Below are positions 1 to 6,177 of a DNA stretch of 12,026 bases, piece after piece. The notes beneath the pieces are model-generated. The model did no database searches. It was given only the letters and a program-made list of their open reading frames with translations, and had not been told where the DNA came from. How positions within the stretch are numbered: the first letter of the stretch is position 1; the number at the start of each line of letters is the position of its first letter. Origin of the DNA: an uncultured Oscillospiraceae bacterium (GTDB lineage: Bacteria; Bacillota_A; Clostridia; Oscillospirales; Oscillospiraceae); the NCBI GenBank assembly GCA_944386965.1, contig CALXDE010000022.1:1-12026 (forward strand), in the 5' to 3' direction. A program made the position numbers and the translations under genes.

Positions 1-9
1 ATATTCACG

Positions 10-71
10 CCCTCCTTGTCTACACTATTAGACTTCACACATAGTCTACCACATTAGACAGCCAAAATCAA
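10..71 (-). promoter_or_regulatory. Promoter with two tandem dyad operators and a ribosome site for a gene beyond the left edge
   Basis: On the minus strand a -35 TTGATT (66-71) and a -10 TAGACT (43-48) are separated by 17 bp. Two 16-bp dyads, GTCTAATGTGGTAGAC (44-59) and GTCTAATAGTGTAGAC (18-33), follow the pattern GTCTAA-N4-GTAGAC and are 26 bp apart. The first covers most of the -10 and part of the spacer; the second lies just downstream. AAGGAGGG (10-17) is a strong ribosome site, and the last two bases of the strand could be the AT of an ATG outside the window. The arrangement is what a repressed promoter of a regulator or resistance gene looks like; paired dyads over a promoter are typical of BlaI/MecI/CopY-type repressors, but the regulator assignment is a guess. 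Confidence 0.5.
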
Positions 72-92
72 TAGAGTTCACAGAAAAGATAC

Positions 93-127
93 AAAAAAAT
101 TGCCCGCAGAATTTCTCCCACGGGCAA
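93..127 (-). terminator. Rho-independent terminator after the DUF6061-like gene
   Basis: A perfect 7-bp stem, TTGCCCG (100-106) with CGGGCAA (121-127), encloses a 14-nt loop. Read on the minus strand it is followed directly by a run of T (complement of the A run 93-99). It lies 9 bp past the stop of the small minus-strand gene, so it closes the MBL-rlmD-DUF6061 transcript and separates it from the promoter at 10-71. Confidence 0.8.
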
Positions 128-135
128 AGTGTTGG

Positions 136-384
136 TTAGCTATCAAGCGGTTTGTATTCAGTTACAGTTTTCAAATAGGTTTCGGGATCACCGTTCAGTA
201 TCAAATCAGCATATCCAATCGGATCATTGTAGATCAGATAGTCCAGTTCTGACCGCTGATACATGTTGTCAGCAACTTCATTCTCCACGGCGATGGTATC
301 AATGGCAATCATGCTGCCACTTGCAAATTTCAGTTCCACACAAGCGGTATCCATGTTGAACTCACAAGAAATCAATCTATCCAT
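136..384 (-). CDS. Small DUF6061-like protein, 82 aa
   Basis: An 82-residue acidic soluble protein with no signal peptide or membrane segment. From memory it resembles the DUF6061 family, small proteins of unknown function frequent on mobile elements of gut Firmicutes; that assignment is recall, not a search. The start is supported by GGAGG 7 nt upstream of the ATG. It begins 24 bp after the rlmD stop on the same strand and ends at a terminator, so it is probably the last gene of that transcript. Its base composition is AT-rich, like the rlmD tail and unlike the rest of the window, which supports origin from the inserted element. The opening residues (MDRLISCEFN, then a VELKF strand) suggest a small beta-rich fold. 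No function can be given. Confidence 0.75.
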   Translation of the reverse strand: MDRLISCEFNMDTACVELKFASGSMIAIDTIAVENEVADNMYQRSELDYLIYNDPIGYADLILNGDPETYLKTVTEYKPLDS

Positions 385-408
385 AAGAAACCTCCATACT
401 GCGGGATG

Positions 409-711
409 TTAGATCATCCCAAAATATTTGAACGCTTCTCGGATTGCTTTCTCTTTTTCCGGCGGACACTGTGGCTGTCTGGAATCCTCGGATTTCGGCA
501 GATTGTAATTCTTGCCAACTTCAATCCCACATTTCCGCTTAATCTGTGAGATATAGAGGTTGGACACCTTTAACCCGGAATGCTCCAAAACATACGCCTT
601 AATCTGCGGATAGGTTGCTCCATCTTGGAACTCCGACATATCCATATCTTCCAAAGAGAACTCAACCCGAATCTTTTTCGAGTCGACCTCGCCCTTGGAA
701 AGCAAGACAAC
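409..711 (-). mobile_element. Likely end of an integrative element fused into rlmD
   Basis: Codon use changes abruptly inside rlmD. Upstream codons are GC-rich, while from the VVLLSK codons onward (about 690-711) AT-rich codons dominate and continue through the next gene to the window edge. The junction falls on the conserved family end motif HVETVVLLSK, so the reading frame was kept while the C-terminus was replaced. The rumA/rlmD gene is an established insertion site for ICESa2603-family elements and some phages in streptococci. No integrase is visible; it would lie to the left. The interval given is only the part fused to the gene. Confidence 0.6.
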
Positions 712-2046
712 CGTCTCCACATGGGCGGTCCGGGGAAACATATCCACGGCCACAGCCCGCGCCAGCTGGTAGCCCGCAGCGGCGAACCGCTTCACGTCCC
801 GGCCCAGGGTGGCCGGGTCACAGGAGACATAGACCACCCGCTCCGGCGCCATCCGGGCGATGGCGGCCACTACCTCTTCCCCCAGGCCCTTCCGGGGCGG
901 GTCCACGGTGATGACGTCCGGGCGCAGATGCTCCGAGGCCAGACGCTCCGCAATTTCCCCGGCATCTCCACAGAAGAACTCCGCATTGGTGACGCCATTG
1001 GCCGCGGCATTGCGCCGGGCGTCCTCAATGGCGGGGGCCACGATCTCCGCGCCGATGACCCGCCTGGCCCGTCCCGCCATGGCCAGGGTGATGGTGCCCG
1101 TGCCGCAGTAGAGGTCCAATACCGTCTCCCGGCCGGTGAGGCCCGCCAGCTCCATGGCTTTCCCATACAGCCGCTCCGCCTGGTCCCGGTTCACCTGATA
1201 GAAGGATGGAATGGACAGGGAAAACCGCAGGCCGCACAGAGTATCCTCCAGCCGGTCTGCCCCCCAGAGGGTGCGGTAGTTCTCCCCCAGGATCACATTG
1301 GTATTCCGCCGGTTGGTGTTCAGCACCACTCCCACGGTGTCCGGCCAGGCCCGGCGGACGATCTCCGCCAGCTTCTCCTCATGGGGCAGGCGCTCCCCGT
1401 TCGCCACCACGCACACCAGGGCCTCCCCGGCGGCGCTGGTGCGGACATAGAGGTGCCGCACCAGGCCCTCCCCTGTCCGCTCGTCGTAGCCCGGGACCCT
1501 GAACGTCCGCATGTACTCCCCCAGGGCCTCAGCAACGCGGTTGGCCGCCGGGCGCTGGAGCAGGCAGTCGGACACCGGGATCACCTGGTGGCTCCTGGCC
1601 CGGTAGAACCCGATCTCGCCCCCCGGCCCCACGGGAAACTGGCTCTTGTTGCGGTAGTGGAGGACCTGGGGACTGGCTAAAATCTCCGAAACGGCGATGT
1701 CCGCTCCACCCAGGCGGCGCAGGGCGTCCTCCACCCGCTGCCGCTTGGCCTCCAACTCCTCCTGGTATGTCACATGCCGGAAGGCGCAGCCGCCGCAGGC
1801 GGGGTAGTGGGGACAGTCCGCCGCCTGACGGCCCGGAGCCGAAGCCAGCACCTCCCGCACCTTGGCAAAGGCCACGTGCTTTTGCACCTTCAGAATCTGC
1901 ACGGTGCACCGCTCGCCCCGGACGCCGCCGTGGACAAACACCACCCGCCCGCCCAGGCGGGCCACCCCTAGCCCCTCGGCGGTGTAGCCGGTGATCTCCG
2001 CCTGATACACTTGGTTTTTCTCGATTGCTTCCATGGTCTGCCCCAT
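409..2046 (-). CDS. rlmD: 23S rRNA (uracil-1939-C5)-methyltransferase RlmD/RumA family with a foreign C-terminal extension
   Basis: SAM-dependent methyltransferase that makes 5-methyluridine in 23S rRNA (RlmCD could modify two sites in Firmicutes). Visible in order (545-aa numbering): TRAM-like beta domain (about 10-70); iron-sulfur cysteines C78, C84, C87 and C161; SAM motif DLYCGTGTIT (311-320); VDPPRKGL (381-388); catalytic C409 in VSCDPATLGRD; family end HVETVVLLSK (442-451). Residues 452-545 (nucleotides 409-693) go beyond the usual end of the family, are AT-rich and carry an HTH-like stretch ending in PKSEDSRQPQCPPEKEKAI. The first ATG has no clear ribosome site; Met5 (2034) is preceded by GGGG and may be the true start. 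The gene lies 21 bp after the MBL gene and has no promoter of its own. The core assignment is firm; the tail's role is unknown. Confidence 0.93.
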   Translation of the reverse strand: MGQTMEAIEKNQVYQAEITGYTAEGLGVARLGGRVVFVHGGVRGERCTVQILKVQKHVAFAKVREVLASAPGRQAADCPHYPACGGCAFRHVTYQEELEAKRQRVEDALRRLGGADIAVSEILASPQVLHYRNKSQFPVGPGGEIGFYRARSHQVIPVSDCLLQRPAANRVAEALGEYMRTFRVPGYDERTGEGLVRHLYVRTSAAGEALVCVVANGERLPHEEKLAEIVRRAWPDTVGVVLNTNRRNTNVILGENYRTLWGADRLEDTLCGLRFSLSIPSFYQVNRDQAERLYGKAMELAGLTGRETVLDLYCGTGTITLAMAGRARRVIGAEIVAPAIEDARRNAAANGVTNAEFFCGDAGEIAERLASEHLRPDVITVDPPRKGLGEEVVAAIARMAPERVVYVSCDPATLGRDVKRFAAAGYQLARAVAVDMFPRTAHVETVVLLSKGEVDSKKIRVEFSLEDMDMSEFQDGATYPQIKAYVLEHSGLKVSNLYISQIKRKCGIEVGKNYNLPKSEDSRQPQCPPEKEKAIREAFKYFGMI

Positions 2047-2067
2047 TCTATGCCGCGGCGAGGCCGC

Positions 2068-3660
2068 TTACTTCTCCCACTTGTCGATGAGCGCCTTGAT
2101 CTGGTCGGCAAAATTGCCCAGGTCCCGGTTGGCCCGGCCCTTGCTGCGGGCAATGACCTCCTGGAGGAGCTTGCCCATCGCCACCAGACGCTGGTAGGCG
2201 CTGGACGCCCTTCCGGCGGGGGTTGCGGTCTTCCGCTCGGGCAGGTAGCCCTGTTCCGTCATCTTCCCGCTGATGAGGTCCCAGCATTCGGTATACTGGG
2301 GCGCGTGGGCGCTGAGGCCCAGCTTCTGGAGACTCTCAGCAAAATAGGGAGCCACCTCCCGATCCCCATGGGTGACGAAGATGTGCCTGGGCGCGTCGAA
2401 GGACTGGGCCCAGGCCATCAGGTGATCCCGGTCGGCGTGGCTGGAGAGGCCCTTGAAGTTGACGATCTCGGCGTTGACGGCGATCTCCTCGCCGAAGAGC
2501 TTCACGCTCTCGGCCCCGTTCAGGAGCGTCCGGCCCAGGGTGCCCTCCCCCTGGAAGCCCACGAACACCACCGTACTCTCGTGCCGCCAGAGGTTGTACT
2601 TCAAATGGTGGCGGATGCGCCCGGCGTCGCACATGCCGGAGGCGGAGATGATGACCTTGGGCGTCGAATCGGTATTGAGCATCTTGGACTCCTCCAGGGA
2701 CTCGGTCAGCCGCAGCCCCGGGAAGGTAAACATGTTCTGGTGGGTCCGGACCAGCTCCAGAGCCTCCTCATCCAGATAGCCCCGCAGATCCCCGGCAAAG
2801 ATGGTGGTGGCCTTCCCCGCCAGGGGGCTGTCTACATACACCGGGAAATTAGGGGCCGACTTCACCAACCCCTCCTGCTTCATCCGGCCGATGAAGTACA
2901 AGATCTCCTGGGTGCGGCCCACGGCAAAGGCGGGGATCACCACATTGCCGCCGCGGGCCAGGGTCCGGTCAATGACCGCCGCCAGCTCGTCGGTGTAGCT
3001 CCACACCTCCTGGTGGTTGCGGTCGCCATAGGTGCTCTCCATCACCACATAGTCCCCCCGGTGGAGGAGCACCGGGTTCCGGATGATAGGCTGGTCCACG
3101 TTGCCGATGTCCCCGGAGAACACCAGGGTCCGCTTCTCCCCATTTTCTGTCAGGTCCAGGGTGACGCTGGCGCTGCCCAGCAGGTGCCCCGCATCGGTGA
3201 ACACGGCCTCCACCCCCTCACAGAGGGTCAGCCGCTGGTCATATTCACATGTATCGATATACTGCATGGTGGCCATCGCATCCGCCATGGTGTAGATGGG
3301 CTCCACCGCCGGCCGGCCGGCCCGCTGGTTCTTCCGGTTCTGGTAGGCCGCGTCCGACTCCTGGATGTGGGCGGAGTCGGCCAGCATGATCTCCAGAAGC
3401 TGCGCGGTGAGGCGGGTGGTGAGAATCCGGCCCCGAAACCCCTGCCGCACCAGCATAGGGAGCCGGCCGCTGTGGTCGATGTGGGCGTGGGTAACAAGCA
3501 CGAAGTCGATGGCGTTGGGCGCGAAGGGCAGGACGCTGTTGTCGATCTCATCCCGCCCCTGCTGCAGTCCGCAGTCCACCAGGATCTGTTTTCCATTGAC
3601 CTCCAGCAGATAGCAGCTGCCGGTGACGCACTGGGCCGCGCCGTAAAAATGCAGTTTCAT
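2068..3660 (-). CDS. MBL-fold beta-CASP RNase-like metallohydrolase, 530 aa
   Basis: Cytoplasmic metallo-beta-lactamase-fold hydrolase of the beta-CASP (CPSF73/Ysh1-like) group, proteins that cut or trim RNA using two zinc ions. Seen: HAHIDHSG (58-65; H58, H60, D62, H63), GHLLGSAS with H159, SGDIGN with D184, then the beta-CASP insert with VMESTYGDR, SASGMCDAGR and the late SSHADRD and VTHGDRE metal/active-site segments. About 60 extra residues after the catalytic core (YLPERKTATPAG onward) are basic and helical and may help RNA binding. The start is decided by AAGGAGGTG placed 7 nt before the ATG. It leads an operon with rlmD, 21 bp away, which suggests a shared RNA-maturation role. It lacks the RNase J C-terminal layout, so it is not rnjA; the substrate is unknown. 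Confidence 0.9.
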   Translation of the reverse strand: MKLHFYGAAQCVTGSCYLLEVNGKQILVDCGLQQGRDEIDNSVLPFAPNAIDFVLVTHAHIDHSGRLPMLVRQGFRGRILTTRLTAQLLEIMLADSAHIQESDAAYQNRKNQRAGRPAVEPIYTMADAMATMQYIDTCEYDQRLTLCEGVEAVFTDAGHLLGSASVTLDLTENGEKRTLVFSGDIGNVDQPIIRNPVLLHRGDYVVMESTYGDRNHQEVWSYTDELAAVIDRTLARGGNVVIPAFAVGRTQEILYFIGRMKQEGLVKSAPNFPVYVDSPLAGKATTIFAGDLRGYLDEEALELVRTHQNMFTFPGLRLTESLEESKMLNTDSTPKVIISASGMCDAGRIRHHLKYNLWRHESTVVFVGFQGEGTLGRTLLNGAESVKLFGEEIAVNAEIVNFKGLSSHADRDHLMAWAQSFDAPRHIFVTHGDREVAPYFAESLQKLGLSAHAPQYTECWDLISGKMTEQGYLPERKTATPAGRASSAYQRLVAMGKLLQEVIARSKGRANRDLGNFADQIKALIDKWEK

Positions 3661-3686
3661 GAGGACACCTCCTTACTCTTGTTCCC

Positions 3687-3715
3687 AGTGTACCACACCC
3701 GGAGGAATTTCGCAA
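3687..3715 (-). promoter_or_regulatory. Promoter of the MBL-rlmD operon
   Basis: Minus strand: -35 TTGCGA (3710-3715), 17-bp spacer, -10 TACACT (3687-3692), with the extended -10 TG in GTGTGGTACACT. It lies 26 bp before the MBL start codon and is divergent from the promoter at 3743-3771. Confidence 0.7.
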
Positions 3716-3742
3716 ATGGGATCTGCGCTTCCGCTTTGGGGC

Positions 3743-3771
3743 TTTTCAACCGGGGTCCCCTGTAGTATACT
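3743..3771 (+). promoter_or_regulatory. Promoter of the zinc-ribbon gene
   Basis: -35 TTTTCA (3743-3748), 17-bp spacer, -10 TATACT (3766-3771) preceded by TGTAG. The -10 is strong and the -35 weak. A TAAGGAGGTGG ribosome site begins 8 bp downstream, so the leader is very short. Confidence 0.65.
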
Positions 3772-3794
3772 GGAGCCATAAGGAGGTGGGACCA

Positions 3795-4130
3795 ATGCGA
3801 CTGGTGTGTTCCGAGTGCAAAAAGGTATATGACTACGATGTAGACGACTTCTGTCCCCGCTGCGGCGCCTACAACCATCCCCCCAAGGCGTCCTCCCCCA
3901 CTGCCGTGGTGCGGAAGGATGGCGTCAACGAGGCCAATCACAAGGGCTCCTTTGTCCACAGGGAAGTCCACAAGGAGAAGGCCCAGCGCCGGGCCGTCCG
4001 GCAGATTTCCCAGCCCTTGGGCGGGGCAAAACGGCAGCAGAAAACCACTTCCAAGGGACTCTCGACCGCTTTGGTGGTCATCCTGGTCTTTCTGTGGATT
4101 TTGCTGCAGGCTTTCCTGCGGCTTTCCTGA
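3795..4130 (+). CDS. Zinc-ribbon protein with a C-terminal membrane anchor, 111 aa
   Basis: Residues 5-23 form a zinc ribbon with two CxxC pairs (C5, C8, C20, C23: CSECKK and CPRCGA). A basic, polar linker follows (about 30-88), then one hydrophobic helix (about 89-108, STALVVILVFLWILLQAF) two or three residues from the C-terminus, so it is probably tail-anchored with the zinc ribbon in the cytoplasm. The ATG at 3795 is chosen because AAGGAGGTGG precedes it; the in-frame GTG at 3786 is part of that ribosome site. Small proteins of this build are common and uncharacterised in Clostridia. It is divergent from the MBL operon and may be co-transcribed with the short ORF that follows. No function can be assigned. 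Confidence 0.85.
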   Translation: MRLVCSECKKVYDYDVDDFCPRCGAYNHPPKASSPTAVVRKDGVNEANHKGSFVHREVHKEKAQRRAVRQISQPLGGAKRQQKTTSKGLSTALVVILVFLWILLQAFLRLS

Positions 4131-4135
4131 GGGCT

Positions 4136-4267
4136 GTGCTGATTTGGGAACAAGAGGCGCTGCTCTTCAGGCGCGGTATCAAGCGGATGCTGCCGGGCAT
4201 CGCGGCCATTCTGCTGGATTTGCCGGAAGCAGCGGCGCTCCCGGACGTCCGCAATCCGCCAAAATAA
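4136..4267 (+). CDS. Candidate 43-aa ORF downstream of the zinc-ribbon gene
   Basis: A GTG-started frame 5 bp after the zinc-ribbon stop runs to a TAA that ends 3 bp before the terminator stem. It begins VLIWEQEALLFRRGIKRMLP and has about 70 percent G or C at third positions, as the genuine genes here do. The nearest ribosome-site-like sequence (GAGGG) lies too close to the GTG, so initiation would depend on coupling to the upstream stop. I recognise no family. It fills the gap between gene and terminator neatly, but chance is not excluded. Confidence 0.3.
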   Translation: MLIWEQEALLFRRGIKRMLPGIAAILLDLPEAAALPDVRNPPK

Positions 4268-4270
4268 AAA

Positions 4271-4304
4271 CAGGCGCCGGCTTCCCGTGGGAAACCGGCG
4301 CCTG
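4271..4304. terminator. Bidirectional terminator between the zinc-ribbon gene and secG
   Basis: A 10-bp perfect GC stem, CAGGCGCCGG (4271-4280) with CCGGCGCCTG (4295-4304), plus an inner TTCC/GGAA. On the plus strand it is followed by TCTCTCTTGTTTTG; on the minus strand by TTTTTATTTT. It can therefore end both the plus-strand transcript and secG. Confidence 0.85.
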
Positions 4305-4329
4305 TCTCTCTTGTTTTGTCCGATGCCTC

Positions 4330-4578
4330 TTACGCTCCGACGATGCTGAGCACATTCAGCGCCAGCGTCAGAACAATGAACACCGCGCCCACCCACTTGG
4401 TGGAACGGGCCAGCTTGGCGTCCAGGCTCTTGGCCTTGCTCTTGGCCAGGAACGTATCCGCCGCGCCGCCAATGACACCCAGCCCCTGGTTCTTGCCGCT
4501 CTGGAAAAGCACCATCAGGACAATCATCAGGCCGACGAGAACCTGCAGCACCGTAATAATCGTAATCGCTACGCTCAT
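4330..4578 (-). CDS. secG: Preprotein translocase subunit SecG, 82 aa
   Basis: Small inner subunit of the SecYEG channel that assists SecA-driven export. The protein has the family's normal length (about 75-85 aa) and two membrane helices (about 2-22 and 62-80) around the conserved cytoplasmic loop FQSGKNQGLGVIGGAADTF, characteristic of SecG. GGAGG precedes the chosen ATG at 4578 by about 10 nt; an upstream in-frame ATG at 4587 is only 1 nt from that ribosome site and is less likely. It is monocistronic with its own promoter and terminator, and divergent from lexA. In many Clostridia secG lies near rnr and smpB; neither is seen here. Confidence 0.95.
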   Translation of the reverse strand: MSVAITIITVLQVLVGLMIVLMVLFQSGKNQGLGVIGGAADTFLAKSKAKSLDAKLARSTKWVGAVFIVLTLALNVLSIVGA

Positions 4579-4645
4579 ATCTAACATACCTCCAAACTGA
4601 CGGAAAACGCGCCCAAACGCGCAGTACTCCATATCACAGAACAAT

Positions 4646-4674
4646 ATGATAGCATATCCAATGAAATTTTGCAA
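4646..4674 (-). promoter_or_regulatory. secG promoter
   Basis: Minus strand: -35 TTGCAA (4669-4674), 17-bp spacer, extended -10 TGCTATCAT with hexamer TATCAT (4646-4651). The leader to the secG ATG is about 60 nt. Confidence 0.75.
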
Positions 4675-4744
4675 GCGCCAATTTGCATTTTTGTGCCGCA
4701 ATTTCCTCCTCGCCGGCCAAACGGTGAGCGGGAAATATTTTGAT

Positions 4745-4758
4745 GGAACAGACGTTGC
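4745..4758. promoter_or_regulatory. Putative LexA (SOS) box upstream of lexA
   Basis: GGAACAGACGTTGC contains GAAC-N4-GTT, matching the core of the Firmicutes LexA site (CGAACRNRYGTTYG) but departing from it at the outer base on the left and the last two on the right. Its right half overlaps the -35 hexamer of the lexA promoter (4755-4760), where a bound repressor would block RNA polymerase. Autoregulation of lexA is usual in the family. Confidence 0.6.
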
Positions 4759-4783
4759 ATTTCCCAGGAAAGTGTGGTATACT
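4755..4783 (+). promoter_or_regulatory. lexA promoter
   Basis: -35 TTGCAT (4755-4760), 17-bp spacer, extended -10 TGTGGTATACT with hexamer TATACT (4778-4783). A GGGAGGTG ribosome site and the lexA ATG follow within 25 bp. Confidence 0.8.
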
Positions 4784-4806
4784 GGCAAAAAAGTGGGAGG
4801 TGCGCC

Positions 4807-5397
4807 ATGGGCAGAAAATCCGATATGCAGGGGCGGATCTACGAGGTAATCGTCCGATTTCTCCAGGAAAACGGCTACGCGCCCTCGGTTCGGGAGATCG
4901 GCGAGGCGGTGGGACTCAAATCTCCGTCCACCGTCCATTTCCATCTGAAAAAGCTGGAGGAACAGGGGTTGATCGAGAAGGGCGCCTGCAAGGGGCGGGC
5001 CCTCACCCTCTCCCGCCCCCAGCCGGTGGAGGGAAAGGTGCCGCTGCTGGGCTCGGTGGCCGCCGGCGCGCCGATCCTGGCCCAGGAGTGTATCGAGGAC
5101 TATGTGACCTTTGACACCCGCGGCCGGGCGGGAGAGTACTTCGCCCTGCGCGTGCGGGGGGAATCCATGGTCAAGGCGGGGATTCTTCCCGGCGATCTGG
5201 TCATCATCCGCCGGCAGAACACCGCCTGCAACGGAGAGATTGTCGTGGCCCTGCTGGGAGAGGAGGCCACGGTCAAGCGCTTCCACCAGGAAAACGGGCA
5301 GATCTGGCTGCTGCCGGAAAACGACGGCTATCAGCCCATCGACGGCAGCGGCTGCGAGATTCTGGGCCGGGTAGCCGCGGTGCTGCGGGAATACTGA
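4807..5397 (+). CDS. lexA: LexA repressor / self-cleaving SOS regulator, 196 aa
   Basis: Represses DNA-damage genes and cuts itself when stimulated by RecA filaments. N-terminal winged helix-turn-helix (about 1-65), with PSVREIGEAVGL (26-37) and SPSTVHFHLKKLEEQGLI (39-56). C-terminal S24 peptidase domain: cleavage site A86-G87 in SVAAGAP, catalytic S120 in RGESMVKAGI and K157 in EEATVKRF. All catalytic residues are present, so it should be active. The length is close to the usual 200-210 aa. The start is the ATG preceded by GGGAGGTGCGCC; the in-frame GTG at 4774 overlaps the -10 and is rejected. A probable LexA box overlaps its own -35. It is followed 19 bp later by the racemase-family gene. 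Confidence 0.96.
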   Translation: MGRKSDMQGRIYEVIVRFLQENGYAPSVREIGEAVGLKSPSTVHFHLKKLEEQGLIEKGACKGRALTLSRPQPVEGKVPLLGSVAAGAPILAQECIEDYVTFDTRGRAGEYFALRVRGESMVKAGILPGDLVIIRRQNTACNGEIVVALLGEEATVKRFHQENGQIWLLPENDGYQPIDGSGCEILGRVAAVLREY

Positions 5398-5416
5398 GTT
5401 TGGGAGGGGACGCTGC

Positions 5417-6130
5417 ATGAAAACCATCGGCCTTTTGGGCGGCATGAGCTGGGAGAGCACCGTCACCTACTATCAGGTGGTCAACCAGGTCGTGCGGGAG
5501 CGGCTGGGCGGCCTTCACTCCGCCCAGTGCGTCCTCTACAGCGTGGAGTTTGACGAGATCGAGCGCTGTCAGTCCAGCGGCGACTGGGCGCGCGGCGGGG
5601 AGATTCTGGGCCGGGCGGCCCAGGCTCTGGAGCGGGCGGGCGCGGATTTCATTGTGATCTGCACCAACACCATGCACAAGGTCTATGACCAGATCCAGGC
5701 TTCCGTGGCCGTCCCGGTGCTCCACATCGCGGATCTGACCCGCACCGCCCTTCAGTCCAGGGGAATCCGCCGGGTAGCCCTGCTGGGGACCCAGTACACC
5801 ATGGAGCAGGATTTCTATAAACAGCGCCTGGTGGAGGGTGGCCTGGAGGTGCTGGTCCCGCCTCCGGCGGACCGGCGGGAGATCAATCGGGTCATCTTCG
5901 AGGAGCTGTGCCGGGGCGTGATCTCCCAGGCGTCCAAGGCGCTGTTCCTCCGGGTTCTGGCGGATCTGCGCGCCGCCGGGGCGGAGGGCGCGATTCTGGG
6001 ATGTACGGAGATCGGCCTGCTCCTTCACCAGGCGGACACGGACCTTCCTCTCTTTGATACCACTCTCATCCACGCCCGGGCCGCGGCGGAGCTGGCCCTG
6101 GAGGCGCAGCCCCCCACCTGCCAGCGATAA
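5417..6130 (+). CDS. Aspartate/glutamate racemase family protein (RacX/YgeA-like), 237 aa
   Basis: Cofactor-independent amino-acid racemase fold. It opens with KTIGLLGGMSWEST, characteristic of the RacX/YgeA branch. Both catalytic cysteines are present: C82 in ICTNTMHK and C196 in LGCTEIGLL. YgeA and RacX have broad amino-acid racemase activity rather than strict aspartate or glutamate specificity, so the substrate here is open; production of D-amino acids for the cell wall or for release is possible. The start is supported by GGGAGGGG about 8 nt upstream. It lies 19 bp after lexA with no terminator between, so it would be co-transcribed and perhaps DNA-damage inducible (inference). The transcript ends at the hairpin at 6142-6177. 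Confidence 0.9.
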   Translation: MKTIGLLGGMSWESTVTYYQVVNQVVRERLGGLHSAQCVLYSVEFDEIERCQSSGDWARGGEILGRAAQALERAGADFIVICTNTMHKVYDQIQASVAVPVLHIADLTRTALQSRGIRRVALLGTQYTMEQDFYKQRLVEGGLEVLVPPPADRREINRVIFEELCRGVISQASKALFLRVLADLRAAGAEGAILGCTEIGLLLHQADTDLPLFDTTLIHARAAAELALEAQPPTCQR

Positions 6131-6141
6131 AAATGAATGCA

Positions 6142-6177
6142 AAAGCGCCCTCCGACCTGTCGGTCAGGGGGCGCTTT
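6142..6177. terminator. Bidirectional terminator between convergent genes
   Basis: Outer stem AAAGCGCCC (6142-6150) with GGGCGCTTT (6169-6177) and inner GACC/GGTC (6154-6157 with 6162-6165). On the plus strand TTTCTT follows and ends lexA-racemase; on the minus strand TTTTGCATTCATTTTT follows and ends the lipoprotein gene. The stop codon of the minus-strand gene (6164-6166) lies inside the stem. Confidence 0.8.

Noticed and set aside
18..59. Possible CRISPR-like or att direct repeats at the left edge
   Set aside because: Only two units, 13 of 16 identical, each internally palindromic and overlapping a promoter; operator sites explain them better.
580..1680. A 366-codon plus-strand open frame
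   Set aside because: Antisense shadow of rlmD, with low-complexity composition rich in His, Pro, Arg and Gly.
2011..3765. A 584-codon plus-strand open frame
   Set aside because: Antisense to the MBL gene, whose metal-binding motifs, promoter and ribosome site are all clear on the minus strand.
3786..3794. GTG start three codons upstream for the zinc-ribbon protein
   Set aside because: This GTG is part of the AAGGAGGTGGG ribosome site that serves the ATG at 3795.
4579..5466. A long minus-strand frame joined to the front of SecG
   Set aside because: It is antisense to lexA; SecG has its own promoter and ribosome site, and a normal length from 4578.
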